From positions 1-29,868 of the IMG/VR virus record IMGVR_UViG_3300034092_000600: DNA of 29,868 nt; one strand, given 5' to 3'. The translations under genes and the position numbers were made by a program. A model generated the notes under the pieces. That model made no database searches. It saw only the letters and a list, made by a program, of their open reading frames with translations, and was not told the origin of the DNA. Origin of the DNA: a virus. Positions within the stretch are counted from its first letter, which is position 1, and each line of letters opens with the position of its first letter. This document shows positions 23,851-29,868 of the stretch, one piece after another.

Positions 23851-24437
23851 TTTTCTTTCCTTACTATGTACTGGTAACCCATGTGCACGGGCTTCAGTTG
23901 CTCCGCGAATATGTTGGTAAAGGCATCAACAGCCAGCTTGGGTCTGTGCAGCACGTCGCGGTTGTCGCCCCACAGGTAGTCATCGAATACCATGACGCCG
24001 TTGTCCTTGAGCATCGGCCAAGCTACGCAAGCATCGGTAAGCACGTCAGGCGCGGTATGCGAAGCATCTACATAGATGAAGTCAAACTGCGGCCCACCGG
24101 CCAGCTTGGTAATCGCTTCGTAGGAAGTCATCTTGAACTTGAGCACCGCCCGTTCAGGGTACTGCTCACCTAACAGGCGCAGGTTGTGGTCGTAGTTATC
24201 TTCGGCGTCTGACATCGCCAGTCCCATTATAAGGTGCTCCTCTGCACCTCCCCACGTATCAACAGAGATAAGTGTGCCGTCGTCTTCGAGCATGTTCTCC
24301 ACGATCCATGCAGTGCTACGCCCTTCGAACGCGCCCAGTTCCAATAAGCGTTTACGTCCCGGTAGAGAAGGGACCAGTTGTTCCCATATAGCGGGTGACC
24401 AGTGGAACCAGTCTTGGGTGAACTTGAAGTCGGTCAT
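23847..24437 (-). CDS. class I SAM-dependent methyltransferase
   Basis: The 196-residue protein has a Rossmann methyltransferase core: motif I LLELGAFEGRSTAW (31-44), an acidic residue at the end of strand 2 (ISVD, D60), and FDFIYVDASHTAPDV with LKDNGVMVFDDY further on. This places it near the Methyltransf_24 and cephalosporin-hydroxylase-like group, whose members act on small molecules or sugars. No DPPY/NPPY motif of DNA adenine methylases or PC motif of cytosine-5 enzymes is seen, so it is unlikely to be a CcrM-like enzyme. Its position two genes from the glycosyltransferase suggests they may modify the same glycan; this is inference. Confidence 0.85.
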   Translation of the reverse strand: MTDFKFTQDWFHWSPAIWEQLVPSLPGRKRLLELGAFEGRSTAWIVENMLEDDGTLISVDTWGGAEEHLIMGLAMSDAEDNYDHNLRLLGEQYPERAVLKFKMTSYEAITKLAGGPQFDFIYVDASHTAPDVLTDACVAWPMLKDNGVMVFDDYLWGDNRDVLHRPKLAVDAFTNIFAEQLKPVHMGYQYIVRKEK

Positions 24438-24700
24438 GGTTTAGGGGCTTTCTGGTTCGTCATTCCTGTAAACAAATCCGTCTGCTCTGGATTAAGTAGG
24501 TGCTTCATTATCTGTTTGTGTATCCCATCGAGTGTTATATTACGGCGGGTGGTCTTTAGCGCGGTAAGTTCCTCCTCGTTCGCATGGGCTATACAATTCT
24601 TCTCCTCCATGTCCCATTCACCCCTGATAAACTCCTCAGGGTTGCTCTGCATACGGGCGATAAGTAGTTCGATAGCGGGGTGTAGTTCTTCAGTGTTCAT
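24434..24700 (-). CDS. hypothetical protein with N-terminal HPAIELLIARMQSNPEEF motif
   Basis: The 88-residue product has an N-terminal helix (HPAIELLIARMQSNPEEF, residues 7-24) of a kind common in phage proteins, then a charged helical region. The C-terminus is Pro/Lys-rich. It starts with an ATG 7 nt after an AGGA site in the 12-nt gap that follows the 209-residue gene, and ends in an ATGA overlap with the methyltransferase. Function unknown. Confidence 0.65.
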   Translation of the reverse strand: MNTEELHPAIELLIARMQSNPEEFIRGEWDMEEKNCIAHANEEELTALKTTRRNITLDGIHKQIMKHLLNPEQTDLFTGMTNQKAPKP

Positions 24701-24712
24701 GTGTTGGTTCCT

Positions 24713-25342
24713 TTAATAATGATACGCATCGCTGTCCCCGTATGTCTTTGCATCGGTTTCATTTTCCACCGCAAAGAACTGGGTCGAGCATTTAAAATCA
24801 GGCACCAGTAACGTCTTGGGTGATAGCGATGTGTCTATGATCCGCAGCCTATTGTTCGGGTAGGCGCAGTATTGCCCATTCTCCAGTTCAACGATGTTAT
24901 TGCTTTTGTGTTCGCTGGGCGTCTCGCTGGTCGAGTAGTCAATGGTATCCGGCGCGGGGTGGTAGTTGTCCAGTGTGCAGACGTAGGTGCCGCGCATAGA
25001 CCCGCCAGACTTCAGCCTAGCCTCGTATGACATCGAGGCGGTAAACTGTTTGATTACAGACACTACCCCATAATCCATGCAGTTCCAGAATTGCAGGTCG
25101 GTCAGCGGCAAATCTGGGTCAGGCGTTTTCGGTTCTGCCACGAAGGCAGACAGCGGCAGCTTGTCGAACATAGCTCCGTAATGCGGCAGGTACGTCTCAA
25201 AATACAAAGCCCGTCCGGGTATGCTCTTGGCGCAGACCCAAACCCCTTTGACAAACTCGCCATGCCCGTCCTCTAGGTCGCGCAGGTATTCTTTGCGGAC
25301 CCAAACGTGCTGGGCGGGTAGGTTGGTTATTAGGTAGCTCAT
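24713..25342 (-). CDS. conserved phage protein of unknown function (209 residues)
   Basis: The N-terminus (NLPAQHVWVRKEYLRDLEDG, residues 7-26, then HGEFVKGVWV) and the following SIPGRALYFETYLPHYG and DLQFWNCMDYGVV are patterns I recognise from proteins of uncultured aquatic phages with no assigned role. The protein is soluble, aromatic-rich and looks beta-rich in its C-terminal half (GTYVCTLDNYHPAP, ENGQYCAYPNNRLRI). No enzyme motif was found. It is coupled to the 83-residue gene by ATGA and to nothing downstream, where a 12-nt gap carries the ribosome site of the next gene. Confidence 0.7.
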   Translation of the reverse strand: MSYLITNLPAQHVWVRKEYLRDLEDGHGEFVKGVWVCAKSIPGRALYFETYLPHYGAMFDKLPLSAFVAEPKTPDPDLPLTDLQFWNCMDYGVVSVIKQFTASMSYEARLKSGGSMRGTYVCTLDNYHPAPDTIDYSTSETPSEHKSNNIVELENGQYCAYPNNRLRIIDTSLSPKTLLVPDFKCSTQFFAVENETDAKTYGDSDAYHY

Positions 25343-25590
25343 TCATCCTCCAGCGCGGCGTCGATCATGGTCTTCCACAGTTCGTCGTATGATGTGCATA
25401 TGCCGTCCCGCAGGTCTGCTGCTGTTAACATCTCCCCACTAGGCTCCCGCATGGCGGCAATGGCGGCGCGGGCTATAGGTGTGTAGGTCTTCCAACGGTT
25501 TTCATCAGTCGCGCCTTCGGGCGGCACCAATGCCCAACCACGCCTATCCGCATCAATAGCCTTCGCTACCCGTTCGATCATGTCGGTCAT
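25339..25590 (-). CDS. hypothetical small helical protein
   Basis: The 83-residue protein begins MTDMIERVAKAIDADRRGW and contains YTPIARAAIAAMREPS, a pattern frequent in phage and prophage small proteins (a helix, a Trp loop, then an ARAAIAAM helix). The start at 25590 is chosen because it forms an ATGA overlap with the stop of the membrane protein gene; a longer version in the same frame would run across that whole gene. Its function is unknown. Confidence 0.72.
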   Translation of the reverse strand: MTDMIERVAKAIDADRRGWALVPPEGATDENRWKTYTPIARAAIAAMREPSGEMLTAADLRDGICTSYDELWKTMIDAALEDE

Positions 25591-25766
25591 ACCAAAGCCC
25601 CGAGCAAAAATATAAGCACCGAGAGAACAATAACCCCCGCCGCCATAGCCCCCACGAAACCTGCGAGCAGAATGCCCAACTGGACCACCGCCCAACCCAC
25701 AAGAAACACGGCGGCCACTCCCCCCCACATAGTAGCTAGAAACTTCAGTCCGCTTTTAATGTTCAT
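25587..25766 (-). CDS. small two-helix membrane protein (59 residues), holin-like size
   Basis: This short gene starts inside the DNA polymerase stop (TGATG) and ends inside the next start (ATGA), so both ends are coupled. The product has a short basic N-terminus (MNIKSGLKF) and then about 45 hydrophobic residues that fit two membrane helices, GVAAVFLVGWAVVQLGILLA and FVGAMAAGVIVLSVLIFLLG, with almost no loop. Size and topology resemble small holins, but it sits in the replication operon, not with lysis genes. A role as a membrane anchor for replication or in superinfection exclusion is equally possible. Confidence 0.75.
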   Translation of the reverse strand: MNIKSGLKFLATMWGGVAAVFLVGWAVVQLGILLAGFVGAMAAGVIVLSVLIFLLGALV

Positions 25767-27583
25767 CAGCAGTCTCCGTAGCTCTTACCCGCACCTGCTT
25801 CGCAGTTAAGCGGTAACTCCAGCGCCCAGTCGGGGCGCACGCGCATGAACATCTGGATATTCTCCAGTGCAACATCAACATCACTTTCGGGAACTACGCA
25901 CCCGATAGCATCGTGCACCGTCATGACCACCTTGTACTTCTTGGCTATCAGCAGCATCTGTTCGCCAATGATGATGCGGGCTAGAGCTTGGCAGACGTTT
26001 TCGATAACCTTGCCGCCGTAGATACGGTTAGGCACAGTCGTCTTGCCCTTCTTGGTATCGTAGACGTACTCGGACTTACCGTCGTCGTTGTTCTGCTTAC
26101 GCAGGTTTGGGTAACGCAGGTACAGCCCGTTAGGCAGACGTATACCTTTCTCACCTTCAACTACCAGTACACCGTACTGCCCTAATGGGGTCGTCTTGTC
26201 ACCTAGAACCGCATCCAACGCGACACCAGCTTCGCGCCACAGCTTAGTAATAGCCGGGTAAGACTTACGGTACACGTCGATAATAATACGCGCGTCGTCT
26301 TCGCTGATCTCAACGCCAAAGGTCTTCAGCTGCTTCTTGAACTTGGCAGCGCCCATACCGTAGCCGCACCCAAGGATCGTGGTCTTGCCGACGAACCGTT
26401 CGTCCTTTGTAACGTCCTCTTCCTTCTTGTCGTAAATTGCAGCCGCCATGATCTTGTACACGTCCATGCCCTTATCAAAGGCTTCGACCAAGTCATTCTG
26501 CCCTGCTAGCCACGCCAAAGTACGTGCTTCGATCTGGCTGCTGTCGCTGTCGATCATAACGTGACCCTTAGGGGCTAGCATTGCGAACTTAAGCGCTGAC
26601 GCACGCGGCAGGTTCTGCATGTTCACCTTGTCGTCGCCTCCCCACCGTCCGGTGTGCGCTGCGTAGTAACGCAGGGGGATGGGCAGCTTGCCCCGCTTGG
26701 CTATGCCTATAAACCGCTCGGTCCTTGTCTCCTCCAGCGTAGACTTAATACCCAGACGCGCCGCCACCAGCGTTTGCACCCGTACATCTTCGTGCTCCAG
26801 CAGTGCCTTGAAGTCCTCGTCGGTCTTACCAAAGGCCCAAGTCTCCTTGCCCGTGGTTGGGCTGATCTTCACGGGCGGCTCAACGTTCATATTCTGCAAC
26901 GCCAAAGCAAACTTTGGGTTAGACATAAGGACTTCTTGGTTAGCGGCGACGGAAAGAAGTAACTGCCCCTTACGTTGCTGAACGCTGAATAGATGGCCCT
27001 CCAGCTTCGCCGCATCTAGTTCTAGGGTTGGCTCCGTAAACATCCGTATGGTCAGGTCAATAAGCTTGAACTCGGACACAGGGAAGTCAGGGCCAAGGGT
27101 CTGGAACAGCTTGTAGGTAAGCTCGGTGTCGTTCTTGCAGTACGCACCGTACCTACGCAGGGATGCTTCGTCGAAGTCCAGCCGCCCTTTGCCTAGCGCG
27201 TTGATAACCTCGTCGCCCTTCTCGCCAAGCTTGTACTGCTTGACTAGGTTAGCAAGGCTGACACTACCCGCACCTAGCGCACGTGCCATGGACAGCGTAT
27301 CCGCAATGCGCTTGGGCCTGATGTCGTACACCCAGTTAAGTATAGCCATGTCGAACACAGCGTTGTGGGCTACCGCTATCGCATTGTCCCAGTCGAACCG
27401 GTTAAGGAAGTTCTTGGTATCGGCCCATGACCCGCTGAACCAAACGGCAGGTGCGTCGTCCACCTTTACGGATACCCCTATCGTCTCGAACTCAGGCGAA
27501 CGGACGTACTCCTCCGTCGTTATCTTGGATAACGAGAAGCTCTGGGAGTAGTAGGTTTCGAAGTCTAGGGTGATAATATTCAT
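25766..27583 (-). CDS. polA: family A DNA polymerase with 3'-5' exonuclease
   Basis: This 605-residue replicative polymerase has both domains of the T7 type. Exonuclease motifs are LDFET (D7, E9), AHNAVFD (D78) and YCKND (D152). Polymerase motif A is DSSQIEAR (D347, E352), motif B is R396-x3-K400-x3-L404-x3-Y408-G, and motif C is VHDAI (D558). All catalytic residues are present, so it should be active with proofreading. There is no 5'-3' exonuclease domain. Leu404 matches E. coli Phe762, a site that varies among phages (Phe, Tyr or Leu) and affects nucleotide selection. Its start overlaps the VRR-NUC stop (TAATG) and its stop the membrane protein start (TGATG). It is shorter than T7 polymerase (704 residues). 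Confidence 0.95.
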   Translation of the reverse strand: MNIITLDFETYYSQSFSLSKITTEEYVRSPEFETIGVSVKVDDAPAVWFSGSWADTKNFLNRFDWDNAIAVAHNAVFDMAILNWVYDIRPKRIADTLSMARALGAGSVSLANLVKQYKLGEKGDEVINALGKGRLDFDEASLRRYGAYCKNDTELTYKLFQTLGPDFPVSEFKLIDLTIRMFTEPTLELDAAKLEGHLFSVQQRKGQLLLSVAANQEVLMSNPKFALALQNMNVEPPVKISPTTGKETWAFGKTDEDFKALLEHEDVRVQTLVAARLGIKSTLEETRTERFIGIAKRGKLPIPLRYYAAHTGRWGGDDKVNMQNLPRASALKFAMLAPKGHVMIDSDSSQIEARTLAWLAGQNDLVEAFDKGMDVYKIMAAAIYDKKEEDVTKDERFVGKTTILGCGYGMGAAKFKKQLKTFGVEISEDDARIIIDVYRKSYPAITKLWREAGVALDAVLGDKTTPLGQYGVLVVEGEKGIRLPNGLYLRYPNLRKQNNDDGKSEYVYDTKKGKTTVPNRIYGGKVIENVCQALARIIIGEQMLLIAKKYKVVMTVHDAIGCVVPESDVDVALENIQMFMRVRPDWALELPLNCEAGAGKSYGDC

Positions 27584-27891
27584 TATGACCGTTCCATCTT
27601 CCGCAGCACGTTCAGCAGCACCGCCACCTCGCCCACGTTCTTCTCGTTGACTACCAGCTGAACACCGCCCGCAGCCTTGATGGCCGCAAGCTCGCGCTCC
27701 TGTAGCGCCGTGGTCTTACCCGCGCCCGCCTTGCACTCAATGGCTAGGAACTTACCGTGGTAACAGCAGATGATATCAGGGACGCCGCTGCGCCCCATGC
27801 CGTAGGTAGCAGGGAAGAAGTAATAGACGCCGTGCGACTTAAGTATCTCGACTACCTTATTTTTTACCTTCTTCTCGGGTGTAGCGGCCAT
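27583..27891 (-). CDS. VRR-NUC domain nuclease
   Basis: The protein (102 residues from the ATG at 27891) is a minimal VRR-NUC nuclease: E6-K-K-V at the start, SGVPDII with D39, and LAIECKAG with E52-x-K54, then a helix with TTALQEREL and the end strand GVQLVV. Stand-alone phage VRR-NUC proteins act on branched or structured DNA and are thought to resolve replication or recombination intermediates before packaging. The ATG at 27921 would add ten residues, but it lies in the likely -10 box, while GAGAG stands before 27891. It is the first gene after a terminator and promoter, and is coupled to the polymerase gene. Confidence 0.88.
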   Translation of the reverse strand: MAATPEKKVKNKVVEILKSHGVYYFFPATYGMGRSGVPDIICCYHGKFLAIECKAGAGKTTALQERELAAIKAAGGVQLVVNEKNVGEVAVLLNVLRKMERS

Positions 27892-27916
27892 GTGCTCTCT
27901 CGTTTGTTGGTTTACC

Positions 27917-27944
27917 ACCATACACTACGTCTAGACAAAGTCAA
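27917..27944 (-). promoter_or_regulatory. candidate promoter with near-perfect TTGAC-AAA-GTCAA dyad
   Basis: On the - strand TTGACT (27944-27939), a 16-nt spacer and TATGGT (27922-27917) form a sigma70-like promoter directly behind an intrinsic terminator and before the VRR-NUC gene. The + strand reads TAGAC-AAA-GTCAA at 27932-27944, 12 of 13 positions equal to the dyad at 18814-18826. It would drive the long polymerase-to-helicase operon. Confidence 0.58.
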
Positions 27945-27948
27945 AGAC

Positions 27949-27980
27949 AAAAAAAAGGGGTCGCCCGCTAAGGCAACCCC
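27949..27980 (-). terminator. strong intrinsic terminator
   Basis: On the - strand GGGGUUGCC (27980-27972) pairs with GGCGACCCC (27965-27957) in a 9-bp stem with one G-U pair and the loop UUAGCG, followed directly by eight U (27956-27949). It lies 25 nt after the stop of the unrecognised 284-residue gene and separates that transcript from the polymerase operon. Confidence 0.9.
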
Positions 27981-28005
27981 AGAGATTTAGTGACAAGTCA
28001 CAAAA

Positions 28006-28860
28006 CTACTTCACTACAACAAAGAAAGTATCCGTATCTACACGGACACCTACACCTTCAAGCATGGTGCGGGGTTCCATTAGCTTGAGTTTGCCTAACG
28101 CCTCCCGAACAGGTCCGGGCAGCAACGTGTCTTCTATGCTCAGTACTTCTGTACCATTGGGGTCACTCAGCAAGTACCCGTCACCTTCGCGCGTAATGAC
28201 GGACCCTAAGTTCTTATCGAACATGGCTTGCATTACAGTAGACACACTACTCCGTGCGTACAGGTTCTCTACCTGAGAGCACTTCGTCATGTCATAGCCC
28301 CCGGCTTTTGCCGCTGCACGATAAGGTTCAAGGTCTTGCATGATGTAGTCCTTAGCAGCGTAGGCCAAGTTGGTAAGCTGCATACGGAAGTTGGTACTGG
28401 TGTTGTACTGCTCACCTTTTATCCAGACCCCTGTTTCCAGAAGCACAGCAGACACACGCTCCTTCTTGGTCTTGGTACTGAAGTACTTGCACACAAGCTT
28501 GAACGCCTTGTCAGGGTCTTTGGTTACCATGCCGCCTTTTCGGGTACGTGCCTTGTCGATACGGTGGTTCTTTATTTCAAACTTACCGTCGTACATACGA
28601 ACCGTGCCAAGATACTCCGTCCCGTTAAGGATACGAAAGAAGCCGCCATGGTACGGTTGAACGCACTGCCACTTAGGGAACTTGGACAACAGCCGCTCGG
28701 CAAAACTACGTTTTGGCCCGCTAAGCCACCAGTGATGGGCTTTCTCGTCCTTTAGGTAGTTCTCCGATATAAGCCGGGGGTTCTCGGGGTCAGGGGTGTA
28801 CTTGTAGTGGGTGTGGTCGAATACTTTGGTCATGGTTGCTCCTACCAGCGATTTGGTCAT
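28006..28860 (-). CDS. unrecognised protein with duplicated translation start
   Basis: The product has 284 residues from the upstream ATG, or 275 from the second ATG at 28833. A perfect 27-bp tandem repeat has copied the ribosome site, the ATG and the first two codons in frame, so the protein reads MTKSLVGAT and then MTKVFDHTHYKY. The rest is mixed alpha/beta with a Trp/Lys-rich N-terminal part (HHWWLSGPKRSF, FPKWQCVQPYHGGFF), a basic middle (NHRIDKARTRKGG) and a beta-rich end (VGVRVDTDTFFVVVK). No family or enzyme motif was recognised. It follows the DUF3150-like gene on the same transcript and ends before a strong terminator. Confidence 0.75.
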   Translation of the reverse strand: MTKSLVGATMTKVFDHTHYKYTPDPENPRLISENYLKDEKAHHWWLSGPKRSFAERLLSKFPKWQCVQPYHGGFFRILNGTEYLGTVRMYDGKFEIKNHRIDKARTRKGGMVTKDPDKAFKLVCKYFSTKTKKERVSAVLLETGVWIKGEQYNTSTNFRMQLTNLAYAAKDYIMQDLEPYRAAAKAGGYDMTKCSQVENLYARSSVSTVMQAMFDKNLGSVITREGDGYLLSDPNGTEVLSIEDTLLPGPVREALGKLKLMEPRTMLEGVGVRVDTDTFFVVVK

Positions 28861-28878
28861 GGTTGCTCCTACCAGCGA
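28825..28878 (-). repeat. perfect 27-bp tandem duplication over a start codon
   Basis: Positions 28825-28851 and 28852-28878 are identical. Each copy holds, on the - strand, the end of the preceding gene (CGCTGGTAG), an AGGAGC ribosome site (28838-28843 and 28865-28870), the ATG and two further codons (ACC AAA). Because 27 is divisible by three, the two starts are in the same frame. Confidence 0.97.
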
Positions 28879-29723
28879 TACTGTTTCAGGATGTCATCAA
28901 CCTGCTGCTTAACGTCAGCACGGCTGTCGGGGTTCTCACGGATTACTTCGATATCCGCACTGGCGATGACACGCTCCAAGCTACGCCGTGCCTGCTCCAG
29001 CTCGGGGTCACCTGTTATGTTGAGATGTGTAAGAACACCGCACAGCTCCACTGCATTGTCGATCAAGCTGTCGTGGTAGCGCCTCTTGACATCAATGTTG
29101 TCCACATCAGTAAGCTTCTCGCTTATACCCAGCAGCGTCTTGTGCAGTCGATCCCACGGATCCTTCATGGCCTCGGCCAAGCGGTCCTTGAAGCTGTCCT
29201 CATAGCCACGCTTCACCTCGTCCAGCTCCTGCGCTGGCAGGTCCAAGCGGAAGTCACCGCTCTCAGGCACCGGGGCAAATACCATGCGGAACCCGAACTT
29301 GCTATGCACTTCGTTGGCAGATGGGTAGTCAGCCGCATCGAACAAGTCGCCCAAGTAGTTGTGCGAAGTTTGAACAAGTGCAGGGTAGTCCTGAACGAAC
29401 TGGTCAACCATCCTGTGGAAGGCGTCCCGGCGCGTGTTGGCTTCCTGCTTGTAGTCTAGGAACAAGCTGGTCGGGAGCAGACGCGGTCCCTTATCAGCCC
29501 ACGGCAAGGTCTTGATGTTGTGCCACAACCGGCAAGCCGCAGCATGGTCGGCAATCTCCTTTCGCTGGTGAGTACCAGCCATCAGGTTCTTACGGACTTG
29601 CGCTGCGTTCTTCACGGCGTGGGCGTTGTTAGTCACGCTGTCGGTAGCACCTTTGTCCAGCTTGTTAGCAGTCCAGACAGAGATGTTCAGTTCAACCAGC
29701 ATAGAAGATGATGTAATGCTCAT
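28869..29723 (-). CDS. DUF3150-like phage protein
   Basis: The 284-residue protein is mostly helical. Its opening, MLVELNISVWTANKLDKGAT (from residue 8), followed by NIKTLPWADKGPRLLPTSLF and HSKFGFRMVFAPVPESGDFR, matches the pattern of a family I know from uncultured phages, often labelled DUF3150. In other phages this family accompanies a MoxR/CobS-like AAA+ ATPase and a CobT/VWA-like protein; those genes, if present, would lie to the right of the window. AAGGA stands 8 nt before the ATG. The stop lies inside the first copy, in transcription order, of the 27-bp repeat. The function is unknown; an adaptor of an AAA+ remodelling system is the best guess from family context. Confidence 0.68.
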   Translation of the reverse strand: MSITSSSMLVELNISVWTANKLDKGATDSVTNNAHAVKNAAQVRKNLMAGTHQRKEIADHAAACRLWHNIKTLPWADKGPRLLPTSLFLDYKQEANTRRDAFHRMVDQFVQDYPALVQTSHNYLGDLFDAADYPSANEVHSKFGFRMVFAPVPESGDFRLDLPAQELDEVKRGYEDSFKDRLAEAMKDPWDRLHKTLLGISEKLTDVDNIDVKRRYHDSLIDNAVELCGVLTHLNITGDPELEQARRSLERVIASADIEVIRENPDSRADVKQQVDDILKQYRW

Positions 29724-29744
29724 GGTGTTGGTCCTTTTGTTTTG

Positions 29745-29868
29745 TTACTTCGCGGGTTTCCCGGCAGCTTTTGCTACCCGGTAGTGATGGTCTGTGACGA
29801 GCTTGATCTCTGTTATTGATTCAGCCTCCTCTTCATAAACGTGGTATGTGTAGCTGCTTGTCTTGTCG
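29745..29868 (-). CDS. 3' end of a gene (partial), unknown product
   Basis: An open frame enters from the right edge and ends with TAA at 29747-29745, giving the last 40 residues of a protein (DKTSSYTYHVYEEEAES ... DHHYRVAKAAGKPAK). Only 21 nt separate it from the next start, which contains that gene's AAGGA site, so it is likely part of the same transcript. The fragment is too short to identify. Confidence 0.6.
   Translation of the reverse strand, partial: DKTSSYTYHVYEEEAESITEIKLVTDHHYRVAKAAGKPAK

Noticed and set aside
23847-24437. CcrM-like DNA methylase partner for the GcrA homologue
   Set aside because: The methyltransferase has no DPPY-type or cysteine-5 catalytic motif and looks like a small-molecule or sugar methyltransferase.
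25591-25728. N-terminal extension of the 83-residue protein (Gly/Arg-rich)
   Set aside because: It is the out-of-frame reading of the two-helix membrane protein gene, whose start-stop overlaps at both ends fix the real starts.
27892-27921. Longer VRR-NUC start at 27921
   Set aside because: That ATG overlaps the probable -10 box, so the transcript would begin after it; the ATG at 27891 follows GAGAG.

Overview
The window is part of the genome of a tailed bacteriophage, most likely a podovirus-like phage of an aquatic alphaproteobacterium. Two blocks of genes face each other. The left half (+ strand, about 1-14046) carries virion genes; the right half (- strand, about 29868-14305) carries DNA replication, recombination and accessory genes. 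No terminase, portal, capsid or endolysin gene is visible, so the genome continues beyond at least one edge. The podovirus reading rests on the absence of a tape-measure or tail-tube gene and on the run of large Gly/Ala/Gln-rich proteins of the internal (ejected) virion type, ending in an 1830-residue giant. The host guess rests mainly on a full-length homologue of GcrA, a cell-cycle regulator known from alphaproteobacteria.

Left block: a small membrane-anchored coiled-coil protein, a 710-residue structural/tail protein with an inserted beta-rich module, a 125-residue tail-like protein, then four consecutive large proteins (801, 370, 716 and 1830 residues) with features of internal virion proteins. 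Several contain low-complexity or internally duplicated segments. The block ends in a 258-nt convergent intergenic region that holds a good intrinsic terminator for the opposing - strand transcripts.

Right block, in transcription order (right to left): a partial gene at the edge, a DUF3150-like protein, an unrecognised protein whose translation start has been duplicated by a perfect 27-bp tandem repeat, a strong intrinsic terminator, and a candidate promoter. There follows an almost gapless run of 18 genes: VRR-NUC nuclease, family A DNA polymerase (Leu at the position of E. coli Phe762), a two-helix membrane protein, several small unknowns, a class I methyltransferase, a PD-(D/E)XK-like protein, a glycosyltransferase, GcrA, a DUF6378-like protein, a single-helix membrane protein, a Cas4/RecB-like exonuclease, HNH nuclease, a 56-residue protein and an SNF2-type helicase. 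A second candidate promoter sharing an 11-nt core with the first drives a coiled-coil protein, an SSB-like protein, an HTH protein and a primase-helicase.

Polymerase, primase-helicase, SSB-like protein, SNF2 helicase, exonuclease and nucleases together form a nearly self-sufficient replication and recombination set. Three genes shorter than 60 codons (56, 44 and 59 residues) were found by reading the gaps; each is joined to its neighbours by start-stop overlaps. The points most worth a second look are the phage GcrA, the shared TTGAC-AAA-GTCAA dyad at the two promoters, the duplicated start region and the small membrane proteins. No tRNA, CRISPR array, insertion sequence, integrase or attachment site was recognised.
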